Source: Bradyrhizobium sp. 195 (GTDB lineage Bacteria; Pseudomonadota; Alphaproteobacteria; Rhizobiales; Xanthobacteraceae). From it: a stretch of DNA of 64,000 bases. The DNA is taken from positions 5,146,001 to 5,210,000 of the forward strand of contig NZ_CP082161.1 of the NCBI RefSeq assembly GCF_023101665.1, in the 5' to 3' direction. This document shows, piece by piece, positions 1 to 7,374 of this stretch. The position numbers and the translations under genes are program-made. Positions within the stretch are counted from its first letter, which is position 1; each line of letters begins with the position of its first letter. Under the pieces are notes generated by a model. The model was not told the DNA's origin, did no database searches, and saw only the letters and a list, made by a program, of their open reading frames with translations.

Positions 1-519
1 CCGAGCGATGGCCGCCGGCTGTGGCGGCTCGCGCGCGGCATCGACGACCGTCGCGTCGAGCCTGATCGGGGCGCCAAGACGATTTCCAGCGAAACCACCT
101 TCGAGACCGACATCCGCGATTTCGCGACGCTGGAGAAGATCCTGTGGCGGCTGTGCGAAAAGACGTCGTCGCGGCTCAAGAGCAGCGAGCTCGCCGGCTC
201 GACCGTGACGCTGAAGCTGAAGACCGCCGATTTCCGCCAGCGCACCCGCTCGCAGTCGATCGCGGCGCCGACGCAGCTCGCCGCGAAGATCTTCTCGATC
301 TGCCGCGAGATGCTGGCCAAGGAAATCGACGGCACCGCCTTCCGCCTGATGGGCGCCGGCGTCAGCGCGCTGCGCGAGGGATCGGCGATCGACGACACCG
401 ACATGCTCGACCGCCGCGCCGCCCATGCCGAGCGCGCCGTGGACAGCCTGCGCAAGAAGTTCGGCAGCGCCGCCGTGATCCGCGGCATTGCCTACGAGCG
501 ACCGAAGGCGCAGGAGTGA
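1..519 (+). CDS. dinB: DNA polymerase IV, C-terminal part (5' truncated by window)
   Basis: The open frame runs in from base 1 and ends at TGA 517-519, giving 172 residues. The visible part matches the little-finger region of Y-family polymerases: an ISSETTFETDI stretch near residue 35, then TVTLKLKTADF and QRTRS, which contact the DNA backbone. DinB performs error-prone translesion synthesis and extends mismatched primers. The catalytic palm and finger domains lie upstream of the window. The next gene is convergent and ends 17 nt downstream. The identification rests on the C-terminal third only, but the motif run is characteristic. Confidence 0.85.
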   Translation, partial: PSDGRRLWRLARGIDDRRVEPDRGAKTISSETTFETDIRDFATLEKILWRLCEKTSSRLKSSELAGSTVTLKLKTADFRQRTRSQSIAAPTQLAAKIFSICREMLAKEIDGTAFRLMGAGVSALREGSAIDDTDMLDRRAAHAERAVDSLRKKFGSAAVIRGIAYERPKAQE

Positions 520-535
520 TCGAGCCCTGCTCAAC

Positions 536-691
536 TCAGTCGCGTTCGAAGATCCGTGCCCCCGGATAGGCGCGCCTGGCATACTGAACCACCAGCTGCC
601 GATCCTGTGTCTCCAGGAACGGAGTACGGATCTGACAAGATCCGACGATGAGGTGCCACAGGCCGTTGAGCTTTCGAATGACCACGTTCAT
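536..691 (-). CDS. Small hypothetical protein (51 aa)
   Basis: An ATG at 691-689 is preceded by a strong GAGGAAG ribosome site at 7-nt spacing, and the frame closes with TGA 51 codons later. The product starts MNVVIRKLNGLWHLIVG and ends with an acidic/basic tail (ARIFERD). It has no signal peptide or clear membrane helix. The good ribosome site, normal composition and position convergent to dinB argue that it is translated. I do not recognise a family. The hydrophobic N-terminal half and basic C-terminal half suggest a small folded unit, but nothing shows a function. Confidence 0.5.
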   Translation of the reverse strand: MNVVIRKLNGLWHLIVGSCQIRTPFLETQDRQLVVQYARRAYPGARIFERD

Positions 692-807
692 TTGAGCTTC
701 CTCGCAGTGACCCGAGTGGACTCAAATTGTAAGAATCTCCCGCCGTCGCTCAATTGTACCAGCGTAAGCTCGGCGTATGAGAAGGATTGGAGGAGACATA
801 CAAAGGT

Positions 808-888
808 ATGTTGGACATGGTTTCCACAGCCGCCGGCGCCGACAGCTTCGCAATGGCGTCCTTCCTCGTCCTGAGGCTCGCACCGTGA
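808..888 (+). CDS. Possible 26-aa leader ORF coupled to the ACT-domain gene
   Basis: ATG 808 opens a 26-codon frame starting MLDMVSTAAGADSFAMA. Its TGA (886-888) overlaps the GTG start (885-887) of the ACT-domain gene as GTGA, the usual geometry of translational coupling. GGAGGAG lies about 13 nt upstream, a little far. An alternative is that translation starts further upstream in the ACT frame (ATG 777). Weakly supported. Confidence 0.2.
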   Translation: MLDMVSTAAGADSFAMASFLVLRLAP

Positions 889-1286
889 CAGGCGAATGCG
901 ATCTCGACGCGCTGCTGAAAGGCATGAAGCCGGAGATGATGAACGGCACCTTCGTGTTTTGCACGCTTGCGCCGGGCGCGAGGCTTCCAGCCACGATCAG
1001 CCCGATGCTGACATTCCGCGAACGTGAAGGTACGACGCTGGTGCTACTGCACGAGGAGGCCGAACGTGCCGGACTGCGCCATGAATTTCCATCGCGCCTG
1101 ATCACCCTGACGGTTCGCTCCGCGCTCGATGCGGTGGGCTTCCTGGCCGCCATCACGGCGCGTCTGGCCGAAGCCGGCATCAGCGTGAACGCCGTCTCGG
1201 CTTACCATCACGATCATCTCTTCGTGCGGGCTGACCGGGCCGACGAGGCGCTGGCTCTCCTGCGAGAGATGTCCAAAGCAACGTAG
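885..1286 (+). CDS. ACT-domain protein (COG3602 type)
   Basis: A 133-residue protein beginning at GTG 885 (TGECDLDALLKGM), the place where this family normally starts. Two ACT-like halves are visible. The first contains a NGTFVFCTL strand. The second contains FPSRLITLTVRSALDAVGFLAAI, then AGISVNAVSAYHHDHLFV, the strand-helix-strand pattern that binds small effectors, often amino acids. An in-frame ATG at 777 would add an arginine-rich extension with no family counterpart, so the GTG was chosen; a GAGG stands about 8 nt before it. The stop codon lies inside the left arm of a long palindrome. A regulatory or ligand-sensing role is inferred; the ligand is unknown. Confidence 0.75.
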   Translation: MTGECDLDALLKGMKPEMMNGTFVFCTLAPGARLPATISPMLTFREREGTTLVLLHEEAERAGLRHEFPSRLITLTVRSALDAVGFLAAITARLAEAGISVNAVSAYHHDHLFVRADRADEALALLREMSKAT

Positions 1287-1370
1287 GATGGGTAGAGCGA
1301 AGCGAAACCCATCAAGCTCTTTCCGCGCACCAGGCGCGATGGGTTTCGCAAGTGCTCTACCCATCCTACG
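1282..1370. repeat. Long inverted repeat between convergent genes (GTAGGATGGG family)
   Basis: The arms CGTAGGATGGGTAGAGC (1282-1298) and its exact complement (1354-1370) form a 17-bp perfect stem, with further internal pairing of GAAACCCATC against GATGGGTTTC. The element includes the stop codon of the ACT gene and ends 7 nt before the stop codon of the facing RidA gene. It probably acts as a bidirectional transcript end or mRNA-stabilising hairpin; this is inference. Confidence 0.75.
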
Positions 1371-1376
1371 ATCACC

Positions 1377-1778
1377 TCAATCCGCGACGGCCACCGCCTC
1401 GATCTCGATCATCCATTCCGGCGCGGCGAGTGCGGAGACGCCGACGAGCGTAGAGGCCGGCGGCTCCATGCCTTCGAAGAAGGCGGAGCGAGCCTTGCCG
1501 ATGATGGGGCGCAGCTCCGGCTTGTAGTTCACGACGAAGGTCGTGATCTTGACGATGTTGGCGTAGCTCGCCCCCGCCGCCTTCAGCGCGTGCCCGAGAT
1601 TCTGCATCACCTGCGTCGTCTGCGCGGCAATATCGCCCTCGCCGACGATCCGCCCCTCCTCGTCCACCGACACTTGGCCGGAAATGTAGATAGTCCGCGC
1701 GCCGGTCGCCGTGACGACGTGGGAATAAGCGGGATTGTGATGCAAGCCGCTGGGGCGGAGATGATCGAGCTTGGGCAT
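1377..1778 (-). CDS. RidA family protein (reactive intermediate deaminase-like)
   Basis: A 133-aa single-domain protein with the YjgF/YER057c/UK114 pattern: TIYISGQVSVDEEG near residue 30, TTQVMQNLGHALKAAGAS near 55, IVKITTFVVN, and a C-terminal IEIEAVAVAD that supplies the conserved glutamate region. Family members are trimers that hydrolyse reactive enamine/imine intermediates formed by PLP enzymes. An AAGGGAG ribosome site precedes ATG 1778. A second RidA-type gene lies at 3204-3671 and differs enough to be a separate subfamily. The exact substrate cannot be read from the sequence. Confidence 0.85.
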   Translation of the reverse strand: MPKLDHLRPSGLHHNPAYSHVVTATGARTIYISGQVSVDEEGRIVGEGDIAAQTTQVMQNLGHALKAAGASYANIVKITTFVVNYKPELRPIIGKARSAFFEGMEPPASTLVGVSALAAPEWMIEIEAVAVAD

Positions 1779-1864
1779 GGGCTGGCTCCCTTAGGTTTTT
1801 GCTTGGGCGGGAGCGTAGCTGGGGATCATGACAAGAGCTAGATGCGACGCGCACCAATGGCACT

Positions 1865-1979
1865 CCGTCATCTTGAGGCGCTCGCGCAGCGAGCCTCGAA
1901 GGATGCACGGCCCCCGCTACTGCAGCCGGGCCGTCGCCCTTCGAGGGCCGCTCAAGAAGCGGCCGCCTCAGCGTGACGG
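1865..1979. repeat. Intergenic palindromic repeat (CCGTCATCYTGAGG family)
   Basis: The outer arms CCGTCATCTTGAGGCG and CGCCTCAGCGTGACGG pair with a few mismatches. Inside are GCCTCGAAGGATG and the facing CCCTTCGAGG, and GGCC/GGCC segments, giving a branched foldback. The same family occurs at 31368-31495. It lies upstream of the RidA start and downstream of eipB. Confidence 0.7.
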
Positions 1980-2055
1980 TGATAGAATAGATCTTGCAGG
2001 GTGAGCATAGGAGCACCAGCGCCGTGCCCACGATCTTGCAGTTGACCTGGGAAGT

Positions 2056-2079
2056 GGTGGGCACGCTACTTTGCCCACC
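2056..2079. repeat. Short inverted repeat downstream of eipB
   Basis: GGTGGGCA (2056-2063) pairs exactly with TGCCCACC (2072-2079) across an 8-nt loop, 34 nt past the eipB stop codon. The flanking CCCTACGGC resembles a fragment of the long palindromes seen elsewhere in the window. It could serve as a weak terminator, although no T-tract follows. Confidence 0.4.
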
Positions 2080-2112
2080 CTACGGCCCTGCTCGCGCAGA
2101 GGGAGCGCCCCC

Positions 2113-2958
2113 TCAATTACAGGGCTTGCTGTCCTTGACGTCGAACTTGCCCATCGCGCCGGAAATGACAAAATCGTTGTAGTCGAGCACGAGCTGGCGC
2201 GAGACGCCATTTTCGTAGAGCTCGAACGCCATCGCGTAGACCGGCGTCTGCTCGCCTTCCTTCTGCTGGGCCTCGCGGTCGAAATAGCTGACGGTGACGG
2301 GCCAGCGCTTGAGCGACTTCATGTGCTCGTCGGAGGTCGACGGATCCGGCGAGCCGGCGCGGTCGGCGGGGACCGGCTGGCCGATCACGGTCAGCGTGTT
2401 GTAGACCTTCTGGCCGTCGTCGGAGCCGTCATAGACCGAGAGCTCGAGCAGCGACTTGCCTTCGTTGGCTGCCGCGATGATGCGCTGGATCTGCTCGGTC
2501 GGAAACACGATCTTGCCATCGAGGGTGAAACTCTTCGGCGCCGGCAGCTTCAGCTTGACGTTGATGTGGTCGCCGTCGCGCTCGGCCGAGCCGTCGACCC
2601 GGCCGGCATCCGCCTCGTTCATGCGCGTTTCGATCTTGAAGCGATAGCTCTTGCCGGCGGCATCCTCCCAGGAATTGGAACGGAGGTCGCTGAGCGTAAC
2701 CTTGCCCTCGCCGCTGTCGAGCTCGGAGACCTGACGGAATTCGGAGGTGTAGCCCTCGCACGAGCTTCCGGTGAAGTTGTAGAGGATGCGGCCACGCGCG
2801 CTGTTGACGGAGTTGGAACGCGATTTCACCAGGCTGAGGTCATAGAGCGCTTGATGCGCCAGAAACGGACCGTTGGCGGCCTGAGCCCCGCCGCCGGGAC
2901 CGAAAGCGGCCGCCGCGAGCGCCATCACACCGAGCGAAGTCCGGAAAAGGTGCACCAT
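2113..2958 (-). CDS. eipB: EipB family periplasmic cell-envelope integrity protein (DUF1849)
   Basis: 281 residues with an N-terminal signal peptide (VMALAAAAFGPGGGAQA, cleavage near residue 27). The mature part begins with a LAHQALYDLSL strand typical of the EipB beta-spiral fold. Two cysteines, C67 (in SSCEGY) and C280 (the last residue but one), fit the disulfide that closes the fold in Brucella EipB, and the length is almost identical. EipB is periplasmic and helps maintain envelope integrity in alphaproteobacteria. ATG 2958 was chosen because AAGGAA stands 6 nt upstream and the signal peptide follows directly. In-frame upstream codons to 3045 would bury the signal peptide. Confidence 0.88.
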   Translation of the reverse strand: MVHLFRTSLGVMALAAAAFGPGGGAQAANGPFLAHQALYDLSLVKSRSNSVNSARGRILYNFTGSSCEGYTSEFRQVSELDSGEGKVTLSDLRSNSWEDAAGKSYRFKIETRMNEADAGRVDGSAERDGDHINVKLKLPAPKSFTLDGKIVFPTEQIQRIIAAANEGKSLLELSVYDGSDDGQKVYNTLTVIGQPVPADRAGSPDPSTSDEHMKSLKRWPVTVSYFDREAQQKEGEQTPVYAMAFELYENGVSRQLVLDYNDFVISGAMGKFDVKDSKPCN

Positions 2959-3203
2959 GTCTATTCCTTGGGGACGCGTCCTTGGGAAGCGCAGATTCGA
3001 CATTTTAATGACCGTTCCATTGCGTCGCAACTGAGGCCGTTTCACGTAAAGTTGCGGCCCTTGCGTTGAACCTGCTGCCGGGCCTCAACAAATACAGCCC
3101 CCTTCCGGTTGCTTGCATGTGGCGGCCCGATGGGCGAAACAGGGCGCGCCCGGCCGCCTGCGGACGCGCCGGGGCGAATGATTTCTGGACAACGAGGTCG
3201 GAC

Positions 3204-3671
3204 ATGGCGGGCACGGTCGAGCAGAAGCTGGCGGAACAGGGCATCAAGCTGCACGAGGCTCCCACGCCCGTCGCCAATTACGTCCCGTTCGTGCGCACCG
3301 GCAATCTGTTGTTCGTCTCCGGCCAGGTCTGCTTCGACCCCGCCGGCAAGCTGATCGCCAAGGGCAAGCTGGGCGCCGGCGTCTCCATCGAGGACGGCGC
3401 TGCGGCGGCACGCGGCTGCGCGGTGAACCTGCTGGCCCAGGTCAAGGCGGCGCTGGGCGACCTCGATAAGGTCGTGCGCGTGGTCCGCCTCGGTGGCTTC
3501 ATCAATTCGGCGCCTGACTTCCTGGACGGGCCGAAGGTCCTGAACGGCGCCTCGGATTTGATGGTCGCCGCCTTCGGTGACAAGGGCCGCCATGCCCGCA
3601 CCACCGTCGGCGTCGCCTCGCTGCCCGCCGATGCGGCGGTCGAGGTCGACGGCGTGTTCGAGGTCGCCTGA
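3204..3671 (+). CDS. RidA family protein (second subfamily)
   Basis: 155 aa starting MAGTVEQKLAEQG. Recognisable elements are FVRTGNLLFVSGQV near residue 32, then AAARGCAVNLLAQVKAALG, VVRVVRLGGFINSAP and a final HARTTVGVASLP followed by VEVDGVFEV. This is the longer, YjgF-like subgroup in which the end of the fold carries R-T-x-V-G instead of the canonical RidA ending. The frame is open from 3066 but ATG 3204 begins where the family does. The GDPD gene follows after 5 nt, so the two are probably co-transcribed. The substrate is not deducible. Confidence 0.85.
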   Translation: MAGTVEQKLAEQGIKLHEAPTPVANYVPFVRTGNLLFVSGQVCFDPAGKLIAKGKLGAGVSIEDGAAAARGCAVNLLAQVKAALGDLDKVVRVVRLGGFINSAPDFLDGPKVLNGASDLMVAAFGDKGRHARTTVGVASLPADAAVEVDGVFEVA

Positions 3672-3676
3672 CGCGC

Positions 3677-4423
3677 ATGCGCGCTCCGGATTGGCTAACA
3701 GCCCGGCCAGTCGCCCATCGCGGCCTGCACGACATCTCTCGTGGCATTGTCGAGAACATGCCGGGCGCGGTGCAGGCTGCGATCGCGGGCAATTTCTCGA
3801 TCGAGGTCGACATCCAGCTCTCCGCCGATGGCGAGGCCATGGTGCATCACGACCATGCGCTCGGCCGCCTCACCGAGGCCACCGGCGAGGTGGTCGAAAG
3901 GACCGCGGCGGAGTTGAAGGCGATCAAGTTCAAGGACACGCCTGAGCGGATGATGTCGCTCAGCGATCTCTGCGCGCTCGTCGCCGGCCGCGTCCCGCTG
4001 GTGATCGAGGTGAAGAGCCATTTTGGCGGCGACCGCAAGCTGGTGAAGCGGATGGCGGAGGTGCTGGAATCCTATGACGGGCCAGCCGTCGGCATGTCCT
4101 TCGATCCCGACCAGGTGCTGGCGCTGCGCGAGTTGTTGCCCAACCGCCCGCGCGGCATCGTCGCGCAGCGCACCTATGAGGACGATTACTGGGCCAAGCT
4201 GAGCCAGGAGCAGCGCGACAGCATGCTGTATCTGCGCCACGGCTTTCGGACCCAGCCCCACTTCGTCGCCTTTCGGGTCGACGACCTCCCGGCCCCCGCC
4301 CCCTGGATCGCCCGCAACGTCTTCGGCTGCGCCCTGCTCGGCTGGACGGTGCGCACGGGCGAGCAGCGGACGCGGGTTGGGCAGCATGCGGATCAAATGA
4401 TTTTTGAAGGGTTCGTGCCGTAA
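3677..4423 (+). CDS. Glycerophosphodiester phosphodiesterase
   Basis: 248 aa with the GDPD TIM-barrel signature: AHRGLHD (H14, R15), E26-N27, the metal ligands E43 and D45 in FSIEVDIQLSADG, and HHDH near 57-60 as the second catalytic histidine. The family hydrolyses glycerophosphodiesters from phospholipid turnover to sn-glycerol 3-phosphate and an alcohol. No signal peptide is seen, so it is probably cytosolic, like UgpQ. It starts 5 nt after the RidA-type gene. A long palindrome begins 9 nt past the stop. Substrate preference is unknown. Confidence 0.85.
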   Translation: MRAPDWLTARPVAHRGLHDISRGIVENMPGAVQAAIAGNFSIEVDIQLSADGEAMVHHDHALGRLTEATGEVVERTAAELKAIKFKDTPERMMSLSDLCALVAGRVPLVIEVKSHFGGDRKLVKRMAEVLESYDGPAVGMSFDPDQVLALRELLPNRPRGIVAQRTYEDDYWAKLSQEQRDSMLYLRHGFRTQPHFVAFRVDDLPAPAPWIARNVFGCALLGWTVRTGEQRTRVGQHADQMIFEGFVP

Positions 4424-4431
4424 GCCTCGCT

Positions 4432-4565
4432 CGTGTCCCGGACGCGCTGCCACGCGTAGCGTTGCTGCGCAGAGCCGGGACCCATCTCTCCGCAAGCGCG
4501 CTGCCACATGGGCCCCGGCTCTGCAGCGCACCGCTGAATCAGCGCTGCGCTGCGTCCGGGGCACG
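4432..4565. repeat. Long palindromic repeat (CGTGTCCCGGACGC family)
   Basis: CGTGTCCCGGACGC at the left and GCGTCCGGGGCACG at the right pair at 13 of 14 positions. Inside, GCGCAGAGCCGGGACCC faces GGGCCCCGGCTCTGCAGCGC. It lies 9 nt after the GDPD stop codon. Other copies of this family are at 30236-30395 and 33984-34115. Reading the downstream gene back through this element produces only a spurious N-terminal extension. Confidence 0.75.
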
Positions 4566-4622
4566 ATCGAGCCACTTCCCGCCCCCTTGAAGTCGCTGCT
4601 GCAATGCACGATCTTGGGCGGG

Positions 4623-5879
4623 ATGGCATCACCTGAAATCACGCTCGAGGCCGTACCTTCGATTGGCAACGTGTCACCGGAGGACTGGGACGCCTGCGCC
4701 AACCCCGGCAAGGCCTTTAACGAAAAGACCTGCAACGGACATGGCCCGGGAACCTCATCCGGACTTCCAGGTGATTCCCTCGGTCTCTTAGAACCTGCCT
4801 ATAACCCATTCGTCTCGCACGCATTTCTCTCCGCCGTCGAGACATCGGGTTCGGCGACCATCCGCACCGGCTGGGGCCCGCGGCACCTCGTGGCCAAGCT
4901 CGATGGCCGCGTCGCCGGCGTCGTGCCCTGCTATCTGAAATCGCATTCCCAAGGCGAGTACGTCTTTGACCGCGGCTGGGCGGACGCCTATGAGCGCGCC
5001 GGCGGGCGCTATTATCCGAAGCTCCAGGTCTCGGTTCCCTTCACCCCGGCAACCGGGCCGCGGCTGCTGGTCCGCGACGGCGTCGATCGCGAACGCATCA
5101 TGGAGGCGCTGGCGAGTGGGCTGGTGGCGCTGTGCGGCGTCAGCAAGGCCTCTTCTGTCCATGTCACGTTCGCGCAGGAGGCCGAGTGGAAGCTGCTCGG
5201 CGAGCACGGCTTCCTTCTGCGCACCGATCAGCAGTTCCACTGGCACAATGAGGGCTTCGCGAGCTTCGACGATTTCCTGGCGACGCTGAACTCGCGCCAC
5301 CGCAAATCGATCAAGCGCGAGCGGCGCGATGCGCTCGCCGCCGGGATCACCATCCACTGGCTCACGGGCAAGGACATCACCGAGGACGCCTGGGATGCTT
5401 TCTTCATGTTCTACATGGAGACCGGCTCGCGCAAATGGGGCCGCCCCTATCTGACGCGCGAGTTCTTCTCGCTGATCGGCGAGACCATGAGCGAGGACGT
5501 GCTGCTGGTAATGGCTCGCCGCAACGATTGCTGGATCGCAGGCGCAATCAACTTCATCGGCTCGGACACGCTGTTCGGGCGCAACTGGGGCGCGGTCGAG
5601 CATCATCCCTTCCTGCATTTCGAGGTCTGCTACTATCAGGCGATCGATTTCGCGATCAATCGCGGCCTGCAGCATGTCGAGGCCGGCGCGCAAGGCGAGC
5701 ACAAGATCGCGCGCGGCTACCTGCCGCGCACCACCCATTCCGCCCACTTCATCGCCGATCCCGGCCTGCGCCGCGCCATCGACGATTATCTCAAGCGCGA
5801 GCGCGCCTATGTCGCGGAAGCCGGACGGGAGCTCGCCGAGCTCGGCCCGTTCCGCAAAGGCGTCGACGAGGCGCCTTGA
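4623..5879 (+). CDS. DUF482 / GNAT-type acyltransferase (COG3146)
   Basis: 418 aa. Family landmarks are YNPFVSHAFLSAVE near residue 60, PRHLVAKLDGRVAGVVPCYLK, YVFDRGWADAYE, YYPKLQVSVPFTP (about 140-155), LNSRHRKSIKRERR near 225, and GRNWGAVEHHPFLHFEVCYY to HVEAGAQGEHKIARGYLP. The fold is that of FemAB/GNAT transferases, and members are often named peptidogalycan biosynthesis proteins; the real substrate is not established. Odd feature: between WDACAN and YNPF there is an approximately 35-residue insertion rich in G, S and P, which family members usually lack. ATG 4623 follows the palindrome. The frame is open further upstream but reads through repeat DNA. Confidence 0.78.
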   Translation: MASPEITLEAVPSIGNVSPEDWDACANPGKAFNEKTCNGHGPGTSSGLPGDSLGLLEPAYNPFVSHAFLSAVETSGSATIRTGWGPRHLVAKLDGRVAGVVPCYLKSHSQGEYVFDRGWADAYERAGGRYYPKLQVSVPFTPATGPRLLVRDGVDRERIMEALASGLVALCGVSKASSVHVTFAQEAEWKLLGEHGFLLRTDQQFHWHNEGFASFDDFLATLNSRHRKSIKRERRDALAAGITIHWLTGKDITEDAWDAFFMFYMETGSRKWGRPYLTREFFSLIGETMSEDVLLVMARRNDCWIAGAINFIGSDTLFGRNWGAVEHHPFLHFEVCYYQAIDFAINRGLQHVEAGAQGEHKIARGYLPRTTHSAHFIADPGLRRAIDDYLKRERAYVAEAGRELAELGPFRKGVDEAP

Positions 5880-5929
5880 CGGTTTGCCGTGGCTGGTGAC
5901 AGTAAGCGCAAAATTCGAGGAGCCGCCGT

Positions 5930-6358
5930 ATGACCGCCTACGATACCAACAACATCTTCGCAAAGATCCTGCGCGGCGAGCTGCCTTGCTCCAAGGTGTA
6001 CGAGGACGAGCACGTGTTCGCTTTCCTCGACATCATGCCGCGCGTCCCCGGTCATACGCTGGTGATCCCGAAGGCCGCTGCTCGCAACATCCTCGACATC
6101 AAGCCTGACGATTACGCCCATGTCGCCCGCGGCGCGCACAAGATCGCGGCGGCCGCAATGAAGGCCTTCAAGGCCGACGGCATCACCGTGCAACAATTCA
6201 ACGAGCCCGCCGGCGGACAGGTGGTGTTTCACCTGCACATGCACGTGATGCCGCGCCACGACGGCGTCGCGATGCTGCCTCCCGCCAGCCGCAAGGAAGA
6301 CGCCAAGGTGCTGGAAGAGCACGCCGCGAAGCTGATCGCGGCGCTGAAGGCAGGCTAG
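5930..6358 (+). CDS. HIT family nucleotide-binding hydrolase
   Basis: 142 aa with the defining histidine triad H101-L-H103-M-H105 in VVFHLHMHVMPR, preceded by QQFNEPAGGQ. The N-terminal half has NIFAKILRGELPCSKVYED and the central PGHTLVIPK typical of the HinT branch. HIT proteins hydrolyse AMP-lysine, adenosine phosphoramidates or dinucleoside polyphosphates. GAGGAG lies 9 nt before the ATG. The gene ends 13 nt before a long palindrome that fills the gap to the convergent trmO. Confidence 0.92.
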   Translation: MTAYDTNNIFAKILRGELPCSKVYEDEHVFAFLDIMPRVPGHTLVIPKAAARNILDIKPDDYAHVARGAHKIAAAAMKAFKADGITVQQFNEPAGGQVVFHLHMHVMPRHDGVAMLPPASRKEDAKVLEEHAAKLIAALKAG

Positions 6359-6370
6359 GTCTCTCCACTC

Positions 6371-6497
6371 GTCATTCCGGGGCGCGCCTCTTGGCGCGAA
6401 CCCGGAATCCATTTCACCACCATCACTGCCGCCCGATGGATTCTCAGGTGCGCGATTGCGCACCAGAGTTCGACGCTTCGCGTCGCCCCGGAATGAC
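6371..6497. repeat. Long palindromic repeat (GTCATTCCGGGGCG family) between convergent genes
   Basis: GTCATTCCGGGGCG (from 6371) pairs exactly with CGCCCCGGAATGAC (ending 6497). Inner segments GGAATCCAT and ATGGATTC also pair. The element fills the whole gap between the HIT stop (6358) and the trmO stop (6501). A second copy is at 8217-8315. Confidence 0.78.
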
Positions 6498-6500
6498 AGG

Positions 6501-6992
6501 CTACTCCGTCTCGAAATCGCCCTTCTGCGGCGCGGCCAGAGGCGTGAACTCGCAACGATCCGGCTTGATGTCGATCAGCGGCGTGTTGTCGAGGCAGTCG
6601 AGCCCGCGCACCAGGATCGCATTGCCCTCGATCCCGACCAGCTTCACGATCGAGGTGCCGATCGGATTAGGCCGGACCGGCGAGCGCAGCGAAAAGGTGC
6701 CGCGGGTTTTCTCGTTGTTCTTCGGACTTTGCAGGATGATGTCGCGGCGCGACTGGTCGAGCCAGTAGAGCACTTCGAGATTGCTGTAGAAATCGACGCC
6801 CTTGATGGCCGGCACGAACGGCTCGAAGATCTCGAGACGGCACACCGGACCATCCTGACGTCCCTGCCGCGGCGTCTCCAGCCGCGACGCCCAGGGCGTG
6901 CGGATACGGCCGATGAAGACGAGGCCGGCATCTTGCGTCGGTGGCAGCTCGATGGCGACCTCGCCCTCGCGGAGCTCCTGTTCGCGAACCAT
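6501..6992 (-). CDS. trmO: tRNA (N6-threonylcarbamoyladenosine(37)-N6)-methyltransferase TrmO (TsaA/YaeB)
   Basis: 163 aa. The TsaA-like beta-barrel motifs are present: VFIGRIRTPWASR near residue 27, then NNEKTRGTFSLRSPVRPNPIG, LVGIEGNAILVRGLDCLDNTPLIDIKP. TrmO uses S-adenosylmethionine to methylate t6A37 in tRNA(Thr). The protein is shorter than E. coli TrmO, which has an extra C-terminal domain, and corresponds to the single-barrel form. AAGGAAC stands before ATG 6992. The open frame continues upstream across azlD but that part is a shadow. Confidence 0.88.
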   Translation of the reverse strand: MVREQELREGEVAIELPPTQDAGLVFIGRIRTPWASRLETPRQGRQDGPVCRLEIFEPFVPAIKGVDFYSNLEVLYWLDQSRRDIILQSPKNNEKTRGTFSLRSPVRPNPIGTSIVKLVGIEGNAILVRGLDCLDNTPLIDIKPDRCEFTPLAAPQKGDFETE

Positions 6993-7023
6993 ATTCCTGT
7001 TCCTTAGCTGTTCGCCGGCGGTT

Positions 7024-7374
7024 TTAGCCCAACCACCACTTGCCGGCCAGCATGAAGACCTCGCCGGTGACCACGCCTGCAAAGATCGAGCGACGGGCCA
7101 GCAGAAAGGCGACGAGGCCGGCCGCCACCGCGCCATAGCGCAGCACATCCGGCACGCTGGCGAGCGCGCCCGGCGGCTCGACCACGATCTCGGCGATGAC
7201 GCCGGCGAGGATCGCGGTCGCAACCGCCCGCACCCAGACCAGCAGTTCGGAGCCTTCGTCGATGCCGCCGCCGAACCACAGGCCCAGCATGCGCCAAATC
7301 TGGTTGGGAACGACGCCGGCGACGAACAGCACCGCCAGCGCATGCCAGTCGCCGATCGCTTGCGCAAAGCTCAT
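7024..7374 (-). CDS. azlD: AzlD family branched-chain amino acid exporter subunit
   Basis: 116 aa, four predicted hydrophobic helices (ALAVLFVAGVVPNQIWRML, AVATAILAGVIAEIVV, VLRYGAVAAGLVAFLLA, SIFAGVVTGEVFMLAGKWWL). AzlD is the small partner of AzlC in the export of branched-chain amino acids. The ATG at 7374 overlaps the azlC stop as ATGA, showing translational coupling. A slightly earlier in-frame codon exists at 7395 but lies inside azlC. Confidence 0.85.
   Translation of the reverse strand: MSFAQAIGDWHALAVLFVAGVVPNQIWRMLGLWFGGGIDEGSELLVWVRAVATAILAGVIAEIVVEPPGALASVPDVLRYGAVAAGLVAFLLARRSIFAGVVTGEVFMLAGKWWLG

Noticed and set aside
4404..4622. N-terminal extension of the DUF482 protein
   Set aside because: It lies in repeat 4432-4565; Arg/Cys-rich and no family match.
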